NCBI GenBank assembly: GCA_012295275.1
Contig: CM022678.1
Coordinates: 9,606,574-9,670,573, forward strand
Length of the DNA: 64,000 nucleotides
Direction of reading: 5' to 3'
DNA from: Chrysomallon squamiferum
Lineage: Eukaryota; Mollusca; Gastropoda; Neomphalida; Peltospiridae
Positions 1-12,263 of the stretch are shown here, one piece after another. Each line of letters opens with the position of its first letter. Position 1 is the first letter of the stretch. The notes below the pieces were generated by a model. It was not told where the DNA came from. It did not search any database and was given only the letters and a program-made list of their open reading frames with translations. Both the position numbers and the translations under genes were made by a program.

Positions 1-541
1 ATAAATGTTGTTTGATATAAAATTTAGCTTCAAAGAATGATCAGATACAATTTTCTTTTTCTGATTTTTTTTTTTTTTTTCACAGATGCCAATTTTGTTT
101 TATCAAGAACCTGTGAGGATTATCTGAAAAACAGCTGAAACCACTTTCCTCTGGTATGTAGCAAAAGTTTTATTTCTCTGTAACATTTGTAAGGAATTTA
201 ATGTATTTATGCAATAATTAAGTAGCCTAAAATTGTCAAGGATTGGGGAAAATAATGAAAAATGAAAAGATAAAATCATGAAAAAATCTTTATTATTAGA
301 CAGGGTCCTTCGTTAAATGGATTATTTATTTATTTATGATTTCAGTTTATTGTTTTTCTTCTTACTGTCATCATTATTATTATTAATATAATTTATTTAT
401 CTGTTTTAATCATCATTATTGTTATTTTTATTTTGTTATTGTTATTATTATAAAGATTTGTTCTATGACTTCTGTGATGATGGCTAAATGTGATTGTTTT
501 TTAAATTTCAGTATATCACATATTTTTGTAATTTCACACAG
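1..541. other. AT-rich sequence, no supported gene
   Basis: AT-rich with TTTA and TTAT low-complexity runs. A good-looking acceptor (poly-T then CACAG at 81-85) and a possible GTATGT donor at 154 delimit a 68-base block, but all three frames of that block contain a stop, so I do not call it coding. Confidence 0.5.
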
Positions 542-668
542 TTCTCTGGTATGAGACACTACAAGTCTACCTGACTGTGAAGATTTCTGGTGAAACATTG
601 GCTGACTACAATCTGAACAAACTGGAGGAAGGATCCCAGCTCTGTTATAAAATCTTCATTTACATCAG
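542..668 (+). CDS. orphan open internal exon, unknown protein
   Basis: I do not recognise the family. A 127-base block lies between an acceptor (CACACAG ending at 541) and a donor-like AG/GTACTG at 669. One frame is open throughout (2 bases, 41 codons, 2 bases) and begins LWYETLQVYLTVKISGE. The other two frames hold stops. Base composition is clearly less AT-rich than the flanks and the peptide is of normal amino-acid composition with a KLEEGSQLCYK segment. No neighbouring exon with matching phase was found: a block after a TTTACAG acceptor at 2674 is open for about 24 codons but starts in an incompatible phase. It may be one exon of a gene whose other exons lie outside the window or are lost. 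Confidence 0.35.
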
Positions 669-1114
669 GTACTGCCCTTTTTGTTACACCTTGTTGTATT
701 TGATTTAGATTCTTGAGAAAAATGGTTTTAATGTTATTCTGTTTACAGAGATAACAGGTCAGTAACAGTAAAATGATAGCAGCAATTCATCTGGTGACAC
801 AACATTTATGAATGTGGCATTTTGGAAAAACAGATTTTTAAAATAGTTTTAAAATAAAATATTACAAATGGCTATTTATTTTTATTTATTTATTTTTTAT
901 TCTTATTATCTCATTTAAAAGTGTATACATGTCCAAGCAAAGAATTAGTTTTTAATTGTGTTTGTGACAGTAACTTTTTCAAAAAAAAGAAAATTGAATT
1001 TTCTAAATTATAATATATTGGGTTTTAGAGTCAACTGTTAATTGAGATATTTCACATTCCACTGTGCATAAAAAAAAAATTGCCGGGTAATTCAAGGATG
1101 CAAAGGAATGAGAA

Positions 1115-1441
1115 ATGCAAAATAGTCCTAGTTTTAAATTGGTGGACAAAACCAATCATTCTGTAATGGGAGGCCACGACCATTGTTCAGTTATTAACTG
1201 TTCCAATTGCAGACATCTGAGAAATTTGTTATCCTTCTATCAATATCAGGAACATTTGTGGGTAATCAGATCTCATAGAAATGGAAAAGATTTTAATGTT
1301 ACTGAAAACATGAGGGTTTGTTCAGCATATTTTGTAGGTGGGAAGCCAGTGAACTATGTACCCACCCTGAGTATTAGATGGGAAATTGTCACAACACCTA
1401 GGAAACAAAAACAAATGAAATTAAACACATGGTTCAGATAA
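1115..1441 (+). pseudogene. THAP zinc-finger domain fragment with a lost zinc ligand
   Basis: A 108-codon open frame. Residues ~24-86 read as a THAP domain, a C2CH DNA-binding module found in animal transcription regulators and in P-element-type transposases. Visible landmarks: C24-x4-C29, an LLSFY segment at 38-42, a tryptophan at 49, the run ENMRVCSAYF at 64-73, and YVPTL at 81-85 matching the AVPTF box that closes the domain. C29 and C69 are 39 residues apart, as expected. The fourth zinc ligand, a histidine three residues after the last cysteine, is tyrosine here (C69-S-A-Y72), so the finger probably cannot fold normally. The frame is closed by a TGA just upstream of the ATG and ends soon after the domain, with no transposase or other partner. 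Probably a decayed, possibly transposon-derived fragment. The match is from motif reading only. Confidence 0.62.
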
Positions 1442-2592
1442 CTGCAGAGAACAATAGTTTCAGTTATATTCTTAATTTTTCAGTCTACTGCAACTAGTTG
1501 AGGTGTTTGTTGCTTGGAGTCAAAAATACTTAGTTGGGGTTTTACAAGTATGTAGGTGTTTTTTAGAACACACTAATCAGACCTTTTTAGAAATTAAAAA
1601 GTCCATGACAGACATCATGGTATTTTAATGGACATTTTTAAATCCATCAAAAATTTTTTAAATCATTTGAAATCAGGTGATTTCAAAATCACATTGTGTA
1701 GTTTTGCAGAGATGAAATTAAGATTTTAAAAGAACCAGTAAACTGTAGATTTTATGACAGCCTTCCTCTCATTCCTCAAAACATGTAGACATGTCAAATT
1801 TAAAGAAGTCTCAAAAGACTCATGTCACCCATTTTGTCAAACTAATTTTCAGCAACAAGTTTCAGTCTTTTTTGTGAAAGGATATTTGGAATTTTGCAAA
1901 AAAAATATTGAAAAAATGTTTTAAATGATTTTAATTTTCTCAAAACATTTGAAAATGTTGAAGCATTAATATGAGATTATTTTATGTATAAGGAAATGTT
2001 TTAATGTATGATTAAAAAATACAGAAAAATACAGCTGAAGACTTTTTAAATAGTGGTGATGTCTTTTCTTCTCAACCAAGATATCATTTTATAATTTTAT
2101 GTTTTTATGTTGTTTAATGAGTATTAAATTATTCTGTTTAATCAGGTATTTTTCTATTTAATACATTCAGTCAAAAATTAATATTTTTAAAATTTCTTTT
2201 TTTTTTAAAATAAACTGTTGTACAAAAACAAAACAGATATTGTCTTCAAACATCAGGGCACATTTTGAGCCTAACTGAATTTTATTAATATGGAATAGTT
2301 GTTGTTATGGAAAATGTTTAAAAGATCATTTGTCATTAAATTCTGTTTTATCCAGAAACTCATTATGGAATGTTAGAATGTTCAGTCACTAATATCTCGG
2401 GAACTATATATTTTATTTTTATATAATTTTCACTGCTAAGACGAAGCTCATCTAGAAAAGTAAAAAAACATAAAATGTAAACTTTATGACAAGCAACCCA
2501 ATTTGTGCTGGATGGTCACAAATAAATGTTTGGTTTCTACAGCAGAATCTAAAAACAGATATTTTGTTGCAGGTGTGTGAGTGTGTATATAT

Positions 2593-2641
<49 letters not shown>

Positions 2642-5139
2642 AATTTGAAATTTATTTTACTGTTAATATTTACAGGTGTCACTGTTGGTGTAGCTGCTCA
2701 GTGTAGTTTTTGTACAACTTTGACACATGAGATCTCACAAGAGAAACTTTGACTGGTAGAGTGTTGATGGAAGAACTCATCAACAGGTTGCAGATAACAG
2801 AATCCAGCAGACTGTTAGTATTTCACACACACACATGGTTCATGCAGTCTGGTGATACGTGAAATAATCACTGTTTTCTACTAAAGTTAGTCATCATTTG
2901 TTTTTACATAAATTCATTGTTTTACTGTTTATTAGAGATTGACAATAAACCATAGTTTTGGTGATTTCTTTTATAAATAACATGAATTCAGATAGATAAC
3001 AGTACATAATTACCTCAGCAGTAAAGATTAAAACAGCAGATATTTTCACTATTATTATTATAATTATTATTCTTGCTGCTAATATCACAATTATTACCAT
3101 TGTTGTTGTTTTTCTTCTTCTTCTTCTTCTTCTTCTTCTTATTATTATTATTATTTATAGGATATTTTGATGGAGTTCAGTGCACAGACATGTGAAAGCA
3201 GAAATGAAAATCCGTGGCCAAGTTTGATGAAGATTTGAGTTTTTGCTATCAAAGTTTTGATAGTTGATGCCAGACTGATTCAGAAATCATGAAACAGATG
3301 CTGGATTCAGTTCTGCCTCTTTTTTCAGTCAGTCACAGCAGTGAGAAAAATGTTTGACCAGACACAGCACCAAGTACAGTCAAGTTTGCAGCAGTCTTAA
3401 ACAAGAACAAATATTTCAAATGATACTAATGAGTGAGAAAAATAAAAACATTCAGACAATACATGATAGGGAAAATGATGATTATTTCAAAGTGTATTTC
3501 AAACAGTGGTGAAAAATATGACATTAATTCTTATGATACAAATTTGAAAAGAAGATGAATATGATTGATCATAGAAATCATTGATTTCTTGTTTAAAATA
3601 AACAAACAAAAGTTTTATAATAAAAAGTGTTCATTGCAAGGAAGATTTGTTTATTTGTTTTATATTATTATTATTTTCAAAATATATTTCTTGTTTCGTG
3701 TTTTTAACAGTTTTTTTTTTTTTTTTTTTTAAAGAATAATCTACTTAATCACATAACCCAAATATAAAATACCAAGACTTGTGGTAAAGATTTACCCAAT
3801 AAAAGTATGTTAATAAAATATAAAATGGAAGGAAATGTGTAAACCTACATATGCATGTATTTGAAAGATAATCTCAGAAATTAGAAATTTACTTAATTAG
3901 TATTTTGCAGGTTACTTTGTCTGTCAAATTATATATTAATTTAAAACATTTTTTGTAAACAAATGTGTTTGTATTCTTTTTTATTTCATGTTGTATATTT
4001 TATTAATATAGTTTTACTGGATAAATCAGAAATTCTATATTTTTTAGAAGTTTTTCTAAAATTATATATGCCATATGAAAAACTATTTTTGTTGAAATAA
4101 ATATTACAAATTATTTAGTTTTCAATTATAATATTTCAGCTAGCATTATCAAACTGGAGTAACAAATTCCTATTGATGAGGATAATTTTTATTTATATTT
4201 TTGGACATATTAACCAAATCAGGTACTTAATAATCATAGTTTCTTCTGTTACAATTATATTAAGTAAATTTATTTGAATGGATAAATTCATAGGTATTTT
4301 AATTAGAAGGTCTATAAGATAATTTGAATTTTCCGTTTCTGAAATGTGTTGTAACAGAAAATAAAAATAAAAATAAAAGTCTAGTTTAAACTGTTAGAAA
4401 ATTAAATAATTTAATCTTATCCATGTCTATTTATAGTTTCACCTGCAGATGTATAAAAGCTGCAAATCCTCTCAACAAGTAAATAAAATGATGTAATTTT
4501 ATCTTGTATGTGTTCATAACTTGGAATCACACCTGTAGGTACCACTAAGAACTACATCGATCATTCTGAGATCAAGTATGAATAAAGTAACGTTGGATCT
4601 TGTTTATAGTAATATGGAATATAGTTGATTTGGGATACAGTATTTGTGGATATGGTAGATATAGAATATAGTAGTTTTGGATATAGGAGATACAGTGCAG
4701 CAGATAATATACTACAACAGTTCATTTAAATGAATGTGTTCATATTTGAAAGTATTGTATTATTTATTTTTGTTTCTTTATTTATTTGACTATTTTATAA
4801 TTTGACTGTTATAATTATCACATCAAAATTATCATTATTATCAAAACATACCAGAGACATTGCAAATAAATAAATAAAAATGTTAATGTGAACACACACA
4901 CCCTAAACACACACAGACTTAAATATGTGTCCAACAGTCTATTCAGCTGTATTGCAAATATTTCTGTTTACACAGTGGATTTCATGAAAATTCTCATTTT
5001 AATTTCACTTTTAAGTTCAGTAAGAGTGGAATATGTTTACGTAACTGTGGCATTAAGAATTCAATAAGAAAACGCAAAATGTGCGTCTTATGTATTATAA
5101 CATTGTGGTTCTAATAAGTGTTGTTTATTTTATAATCCT
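1442..5139. other. AT-rich non-coding stretch with simple repeats
   Basis: No supported exon. Holds a (GT)n tract at 2595-2639, (TTC)n then (TTA)n at about 3111-3160, poly-T at 3711-3731 and scattered TTTA runs. The block 3160-3420 is less AT-rich than its surroundings, but every frame has frequent stops; it could be untranslated exon sequence. Nothing else recognisable. Confidence 0.5.
2595..2639. repeat. (GT)n microsatellite
   Basis: Uninterrupted GT dinucleotide tract of about 45 bases. Valine/cysteine or histidine/threonine open frames crossing it on either strand are by-products. Confidence 0.95.
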
Positions 5140-5500
5140 TCTGTAGGGGAGATAACTCTGGAGGGTGTAGTTAGCGTGTACAACAGAGGTGGGCTAGAAA
5201 AACGAGAACAAACGGTGGCCTGTGTTAATTTGTCAGTGTGAAGTGTGACGGGCTTCGTTTTACTCGCTTCTCTTTTGTTTTTGTGGTTTTTGCTGTTGCT
5301 CTATTTTTCTTTTTTTTAATAAAATTCGGCGGAAATCTGTTAAGTATTTTAGATATTTAATTGTCTGTTGTAGTAAATTGCAGTCATTTTTTAAGAAGTG
5401 ATTCTATTTAAATTGTTCTTTTCTTCTGCAAGTTACTCTCGAAATCAGAATTAGCGTTTTGATAGCTGGACGGGATTTCGAATCAGTTCCGTTACAAAAG
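5140..5500. other. GC-elevated block with an AGGGGAGATAA motif
   Basis: This block has more GC and more CpG than its flanks and begins with AGGGGAGATAACTC at about 5146. No frame is open for long. It could be the 5' end of a transcript or a short interspersed element; nothing in the sequence decides this. Confidence 0.25.
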
Positions 5501-5781
5501 ATCCGGACTAATAAAAGACGAGTCCATTACATAATTTAAAAACTGAATCAATGTTTTATGTCTAACAGGCTTGAAGAAAGTCACTGATGAGATTATTAAA
5601 TTTAGTTCATAATCTATTACCAGCTACTCCACAATTTCTTTTTATTCCACTCAGTTCTCGAAAAAAGTTAAATAGCAGGAAGAAATATTTATATATATAT
5701 ATATATATTTTTTAACTACAAAGGCATTTGTTAAATTTTAATTTTAAAAATTTTAAATTTCTTCAAGCTCTCTACAAACAA

Positions 5782-5784
<3 letters not shown>

Positions 5785-5836
<52 letters not shown>
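5785..5836. repeat. (AAT)n microsatellite
   Basis: Uninterrupted AAT trinucleotide array followed by an A-rich stretch. Confidence 0.95.
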
Positions 5837-5845
<9 letters not shown>

Positions 5846-6224
5846 CAAAAAAAAAAAGCGAAGTAGTAAATATTTTATTTCGCTGAGCGGTATCTACCGA
5901 ACTGTAGTTGAGTTATACCTCTTTGATATGTTGTTGTTGTTGTTGTGTTTGGATTTGTATCCCTCCCTGTGAGTTTGTTTGTTGTTATTGTTTTTTTTTT
6001 TTTTTTTAAATTTAACATAAATAATATATGTCTGTAAATATTACATAGACCATTTGTCCTTATTTATTTATTTCCTGGAGAATAAAGATGGAGTACTTAC
6101 GTATGTGTTTTGTCGCAGTTATATACAAAATGGGATTTTGATTATTCATTGTTATAACATGCGTACAACAATCCTGTACAACTTAACATAATGTAATGTA
6201 ATACAATATAATATAATATAATAT

Positions 6225-6650
6225 ATGGAAACATAAAAACAGAATAGAAGTTTCACATTAACTTCCGGTTTTTTCTTGTAAAAATTATAAAAGCGCACTT
6301 TCCAAAAATAGATCTGGGAATTTCCAAATGATATTCGAGACTGGACATTTTCTGTGTGAGTAGACTATACAAACGAGTTTTATCACTGCTGAAGAAAAAT
6401 CTGAAAAAGAACAAAATTCACTTAGAGAGACCGTAACATATTTATTTATTTATTTATTTATTTATTTATTCTTATGTTAATTGATTTATCTTGTCTACAT
6501 ATTTGTTTGAAAAGCGTGCACTATCTCTTTTCGATTTTTGTCTTAATAATAGTATTACTTCTATTACTTCTACTACCAAATAATAATAAAAATAATAATA
6601 ATTGTTTGATTACATTGGACTGTGTACAAGTTGATTTTAGATTTTAGATT
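6225..6650. repeat. dispersed repeat B, copy 1
   Basis: Shares a long, diverged match in the same orientation with 38400-38760. Common landmarks are an AAATAGATCT.GGAATTTCC segment, TCTGTGTGAGTAGACTATA followed by AACGAGTTTTATCACTGCTG, and a TTTATTTATTT tail. No coding frame is visible. Likely an old non-autonomous interspersed element of unknown type. Confidence 0.6.
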
Positions 6651-8266
6651 CTTTGAAATAACTACTTTACAAAATAACAGAATAGTTTAGGTGTGTGTGT
6701 GTGTGTGTGTTTATGTATGTGTGTGAGAGCAAGAGAGAGAGAGAGATGACAAAACACACACACATAGATTGACAGCAGCATATACATGTAGATGATGGAT
6801 AGATAAACAGAACTGACAATGAGATGGGTAGAGGTTGGTGTGCTTTGTTGTGTTGAGACAGAAAGGATGATAGAAATATGTACAAATATACAACTGAGAG
6901 ATTCTCATGTAGACAGGCAGGTTTATAGAAAGAGATTTTTATTGGACTTTTGAAACCAGATTTAAAAATGTATTTCAAAATGACAGTAAATTTAGGAATA
7001 AATGACACTGCATGGATACTGAAATATTTTTAATATTTTAATATATTGAATTGTAAAAAGAAATTACCTTGAAAGACTGAGTATATTGAAAATATATTTA
7101 GTATTCTTAGCTTTTAGGAATTATTTCACTATTAATATATCATTGATAATCCAAACTTACTAACACTTTATTACTCATACAAATATGCCTATCAGCTTAG
7201 CTCTCTATATATCTCTGTATCTGTCTGTATGCCTGTTATCTTATGTCTTCCTCTCTGTCAGTCTATCTCACATATGTTTAGTTTTGAAAAATGTACATTC
7301 ACTTTAGTGTGAACACTGTCAGTGTATATTAACAGATAGTCACATTTTGTTGGATTGTTCTTATTTACAATCATCTTAACATCAGCTTTTTCAAACTGTG
7401 GGCTTATCTTGATTCTTTTATCACTTTATTCTGTATACATAATGAACTGCTTCTAAGTTAGTTCTCATTAGACATGGATTTCACTCAACATGCAATGTTG
7501 TTTATGCACATCAGTATTCACAGAACTCACTGAAAACTTACATGAAGCATTTAATAAAGATCAGTAACTCACTGTACATCTAATTGAAACGTAGAATATT
7601 TATTTGTCGAAACAGATTATTTTTTTGTTCTTATTACCATTACCTTTTAATTTAATTTATTTTATAATGTTGTTTTAAATCTTTTTTATTAACTATTTAC
7701 ACTTTTTAAAAGGTAAATATTTGTCATTTTATTTTAAAGAGTAATTAGTGATATTTAGATGTTGTTAAAGGTACAAATAGTGAGAGCCAGTATGTGAGAT
7801 ACTGATTGGTCTTCACAGACATCTTATAAAGTACACACAAACACACTCTATGGTGTCACACAGTTAGAACTAAATGTTTTATATATCAATATATCATCCT
7901 GCATCAATCACATTTCTGCCCATCCAACTACACTTGCTTCTATTCATTTATTCTTTCAATCATCCAGCATTTATCAAATCCAGTGAGTTATTCTATTTGG
8001 ATATTATGTGAATGTATCATTCCTCCCTATCTCTAACCAGGCTAACCATTTTACTTCATCCATTCATATCTCTTATTCATCATCCATCCATCTTTCAATC
8101 CTATACTTCCACACATATACATGAATCCAGTGATTAATCTAAGCAGAAAGAATCAATTTTTTTTCACAACTATCACATCAAGGTGAAACTTTCAGTTTGT
8201 CACAAATGTTGTCACCTTGTGATTGAAACAGACTCCTGCACTGTCCAGTCTGCTTATTTGTATCAA

Positions 8267-8437
8267 AAATAAATAAATAAATAAATAAATAAATAAATGT
8301 ATAAACAAATAAATAAATAAAGAAAAATAAATAAATAAATACACATACATACACACACATTCATACACAGACATACATACACATACATACACACATACAT
8401 ACATACACACACATACATACACACATACATTGTCACA
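8267..8437. repeat. compound (AAAT)n-(CATA/CACA)n microsatellite
   Basis: About 75 bases of AAAT units pass into about 95 bases of interleaved CACA and CATA units. All three minus-strand frames stay open across it, as expected of such repeats, and are not genes. Confidence 0.9.
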
Positions 8438-8749
8438 TATTCATAGACAGACGTATACTTACCAACAATAACTTGTATATACATATAATATGCAACAGAC
8501 TAACACACACACCCACGTACACACACACACACAAACTGTAGTTGACATATATCATTCACTGAGAGTATCACAGACACTCTGTGTATTTCTTCTTTCTGAT
8601 TAACATACCATCTCTTTCCATGTCTCTTTAAATTCCTGTCTTTTACAGTCAATTTTTGTATTACTTGCATACTACTGCTTTTCAGCCACAATGTAACTTT
8701 GTTATCTTAAGTCTGAAACCAGTTACACCCTTTTATATAAATATAAATA

Positions 8750-8750
<1 letters not shown>

Positions 8751-8800
<50 letters not shown>
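8751..8800. repeat. (CA)n microsatellite
   Basis: Uninterrupted CA tract of 50 bases. Confidence 0.95.
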
Positions 8801-8803
<3 letters not shown>

Positions 8804-9163
8804 TCACACAAAAAGACACAAATGCACATAACACTCACAAAGACAATGGATGTTTAAAAAGATAGATAAATGAAAGGATAAATGAATAGTCACATAATAA
8901 AATATTACATTAATGACTTTTATTCTCAGATGATCTCTACAGACTACAAACTAGTCAGTGTTTCAGTGTAAACTAACACTGCATGTCTCTCTATACACCG
9001 ACTTAAACTACTAAGTCAAAGGTTACCATTCTACCTCTTGTTATCAATATAGCATTACCTCAAGTCTTTAATATTCTTAATAAAAAAAAGGCTTTTAATC
9101 TGGAAACCCTTTCTGTATTCTTTCTATTGATACTCACTACTCCTAGTCAAAGACTGTCATTAC

Positions 9164-9164
<1 letters not shown>

Positions 9165-9210
<46 letters not shown>
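9165..9210. repeat. (AAT)n microsatellite
   Basis: Uninterrupted AAT trinucleotide array of about 46 bases. Confidence 0.95.
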
Positions 9211-9214
<4 letters not shown>

Positions 9215-9789
9215 GTTTTTTTTGATATACAGGAAATTGCCCTGCCCTGCAACTATTTTTATGAATTACTGTAACTTTTCTTAGAATTCTAAGTTTTCCA
9301 GATTAGTTCCAAAACAGAAAATTGAAGCTGATTTCCAATGAAGAAAAAATATATTTCTTTTTAAATTTCAAATCATATTAAATCACAAAATAGAAATAAA
9401 AGAGAATAATTAAGGTATGTTTCTTCAACTTTTCTCTGTGATTTGAACAATTAGGAATTAAAATGTGACTGGAATTTAACAAATAGTTACAAAGTAAACA
9501 TTTTTTATATAATTGTTATTATTTCTAAAATATTTAAATAATTCTCATTGTTACTGGAATAAAAATATAACAAAAAATGTATCATTAAGTCCCATTCAAA
9601 AGAAAAAAGAGAAAGAACACTGAAATAATTTACTTTTATAAAAATAAAATACAAGCAGAATAATTTTTGATAAAATGATGATAAAATGAGAAATACAGAT
9701 ATTTACAATCAGACATAGTATTTTCATGTATATCTTCAAATGACTATCATAAATGACTTTATGTCCAAAAAAATTGGTTTTTTTTTTGT

Positions 9790-10155
9790 TATAAATAAAT
9801 TTTAATTCTCCCTAATTAGATAATTTTAAATATATTTATACAATGATTACTCCAACAACCCTTGATTACCCTGATTTAAATATGATAAGGAAAAAAGCTG
9901 TTGTTTTTGTTTTGTTCTTTTTATAAAAAATTCTAATTACCCATAATTACATAATTCTAAATATATTAAACTCTTGAATTTTCCCCGATTTAAATAATAT
10001 AACAAAGAAAGTTAAAATAAATGTTTTTTCGTTTAATTTTTAAAATTTTCTTTTTTAATAAAAAATTATAATTACCCTAATTACATCATTTTAAATATAT
10101 TTACATTGATTATCCCAGCAAACCCTTCATTTTCCCCGATTTAAATAATACAAAA
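9790..10155. repeat. degenerate tandem repeat, about 135-base unit, three copies
   Basis: Three successive blocks (starting near 9790, 9928 and 10063) share the same order of landmarks: a TAATTACCCTAATTACAT-like segment, ATTTTAAATATATT, an AACCCTT or equivalent segment, then TTTCCCCGATTTAAATA. Spacing is about 135-138 bases. Copies are well diverged, so the array is old. It lies 3' of the minus-strand gene ending at 10499. Confidence 0.6.
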
Positions 10156-10498
10156 ATTTGATGATTAAAAAATTTAACACCTCTATGCACTATCACATTA
10201 ATTTTAGGTTATTTAGAAAAATGGCATTCCATAGCAGTGATGAATCTCTATTCCTCTTTCAGTGATAAAACTTAGAATAACCAAGCACACATCAATGATA
10301 AAAACAGTGCAAGCTGCTATGAAGTACAATGTGTACACTGGATGTTCTGATAATATTGACAATGCAGTCTCTTGGAGATCACTGAGGTTTCAAAATTCAA
10401 ATTAGATTGATTTTATGATCTTACAGATTTTCTCTTGAAAGTGTTCAGCTTTCTCTGGACAGGGAAGACTGTGAAGTAATAGCATTCTGGTGCTCTAG

Positions 10499-10579
10499 TT
10501 AATCTTTTCTGAAAATGGGTCTTACAGCGTTTTCAAGTGAAGTGCTGGCTGAGGCAGCTTGATTCTGTTGTCTAGGATC
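10499..10579 (-). CDS. terminal coding exon of an unrecognised minus-strand gene
   Basis: Acceptor TTTTGTTGTAG precedes an 81-base block with 26 codons and a TAA stop, beginning DPRQQNQAASAS and ending RPIFRKD. It starts in phase 0, which fits exactly the phase-0 end of the exon at 11740-11868 (ending FGVVQQ), about 1.2 kb upstream on the same strand. The tail is Ser/Ala/Gln-rich then basic. I do not recognise the protein. The clean phase match and intact splice signals make this pair the best-supported piece of an ordinary gene in the window. Confidence 0.55.
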   Translation of the reverse strand, partial: DPRQQNQAASASTSLENAVRPIFRKD

Positions 10580-11739
10580 CTACAACAAAATATAATATTC
10601 ATTAATAAACTAAACATAAAATAAAGTACAAGTAGTATTTTTGTTGTCAGCTCTAACTGCATTTCACTGTCTTAGCAAGAAGAGTTTTATTTTTTCCATA
10701 CAATATTAATAATAAAAATAATTTATTGAATATATTTAAATTCTTAATTTCAATCAGTTTAATATTATTTTTTAACTTTGATATAGAAGGATTAAAACAG
10801 CAATACATCAGCAAAAGAGATTATGAAAAACATGTTTTAATATATTTGAATAATTATGTAACTTGGTAAAATTTGATATTTACTCTATGCTTTAGTCCAG
10901 TTTAAGATGACTGCCAGGAATATTAAGTAAATAAACATTTTAAACATATATAGTATTACATCAGACAGAAGGAAAATGGTTTTCTAATTCGGATTCTACT
11001 TGAAATACTAATATACTAACATGATGAAAATACATTTGAGATTATTCTGAAAATCTTTAATTAACGTTATCAATCGTTATAGTTACATCATTAATAACAA
11101 ATTATTTTATTAACTAAAACATTTAATTGTAGTATTCTTTCCTGCCACTTTTGTGTAATTTAATTTTTGCCATTAATGAAATATATTTTGTCTTATAAAT
11201 AAACCACAATTATCCTATGAATTCAGGTAATAGTTACATTAATGATCAGTAAGGTATATTTTAAAATGTATTTAAAACAAAGATAACATTACACATGCAT
11301 GTGATAAAATAAAAAAAGAAGATAAATCTTTCAAGCCAATTTATGCATCTGTACAACCTTTCAGATCCACCAAAATTCCATCCGTTATACTAAATTTCAA
11401 AATACTGTAAATATCTTTAGCGCTACCAAATGAAGTAATAAATGTTTGTATTTCAGTTTAGAGTGAGATATTTATAACAGAAAATTACAAATTTATGCAA
11501 ATGTTCTGTTCACTACTCTATTAGGCTGGCATGCAAATTATTACAAGGTTTACACTGATTCTACACTATTAATTTTCAGTGCATCAGTTTACAAAAACAC
11601 AAATACATTATATTTTCATGTATGATGCTTAATTCAGTATAAGAAAAAATATTTTGCATAAAACTTTGTGAAAGACTGAGGAAATATTTAAATGTGAAAT
11701 AAAATGGAAAAGTTCACAATGAATAATGTATTTAAATAC
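10580..11739. other. intron-like AT-rich stretch
   Basis: Lies between two phase-compatible minus-strand exons. AT-rich, no open exon or clear repeat seen. Confidence 0.45.
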
Positions 11740-11868
11740 CTGCTGGACAACACCAAATACTTCAACTCTACTGGAAACAAGCTGCTTTTTGTTCCAAAAT
11801 GTCAATCTCAGTCTGTATTTATGAACAGTTTCTTGAATAGTTTTATCCTTAACAAGCTCATTTGTTTT
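11740..11868 (-). CDS. internal coding exon of an unrecognised minus-strand gene
   Basis: 129 bases, exactly 43 codons, phase 0 at both ends, with acceptor CTTTATTTTCAG and donor CAG/GTATTT. The peptide starts KTNELVKDKTIQETVHKYRL and ends SSRVEVFGVVQQ; the first half is charged and probably helical, followed by a WNKK segment. No stop or frameshift. Not a family I recognise. It joins in frame to the terminal exon at 10499-10579. Its upstream partner at 12130-12263 can also be joined in phase, but only through stop codons. Confidence 0.55.
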
Positions 11869-12129
11869 CTGAAAATAAAGTTTAAATTCACAGTTCAGTA
11901 TATAAATATATGTGATGAAAGTTCTGAATGACATTCAGTAAATATTGACATTTCCTTGTCAAATTATTTACTGAAACATAATCTAAAGCTAGAGAGATAA
12001 CAACTATGTCTAAAATAAAGATAATTTGATTCACATTATTAAAGCTAAAGTTGAATTTTTTAATACAGAAACACTGTCAATAAAATTAATATAGATCTGT
12101 TTTTCTTTAACAACTGCTTTCACACATAC

Positions 12130-12263
12130 CTCAACATCATTCCTTACAGTTCTTGGTCCATGTTCTTTTTAGCAATGTCCGAAGACCTTTCTTGAATCTC
12201 TTTTCTCTGCTCTAGAGTTAATTTGTCCATCTTGAAGGCCAGAGATAGACTCAGGAATTTAGT
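12130..12263 (-). pseudogene. disrupted exon of the same minus-strand gene
   Basis: Bordered by acceptor TTTTAAACAG and donor GAG/GTATGT. Two readings compete. In one frame the first 28 codons after AAG are open and start MDKLTLEQRKEIQERSSDI, then stop at TAA. The frame that joins correctly both to the upstream exon (ending in phase 1) and to the downstream one ends RTVRNDVE but contains two TAA codons. A one-base change near the AAAAAGAACATGG segment would link the open first half to the RNDVE end. Either way the exon as given cannot be read through. Confidence 0.4.

Larger units (their letters stand above)
6651..9164. other. non-coding stretch, microsatellite-rich
   Basis: No supported gene. 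Contains (GT)n at 6691-6711, a long AAAT and CATA/CACA region at 8267-8437, and a (CA)n tract at 8751-8800. Open frames across these on either strand are low-complexity translations of the repeats. Confidence 0.6.

Noticed and set aside
86-153. Splice-flanked exon near the left edge
   Set aside because: All three frames contain a stop.
11704-11931. 75-codon plus-strand frame
   Set aside because: Antisense to the well-supported minus-strand exon 11740-11868.
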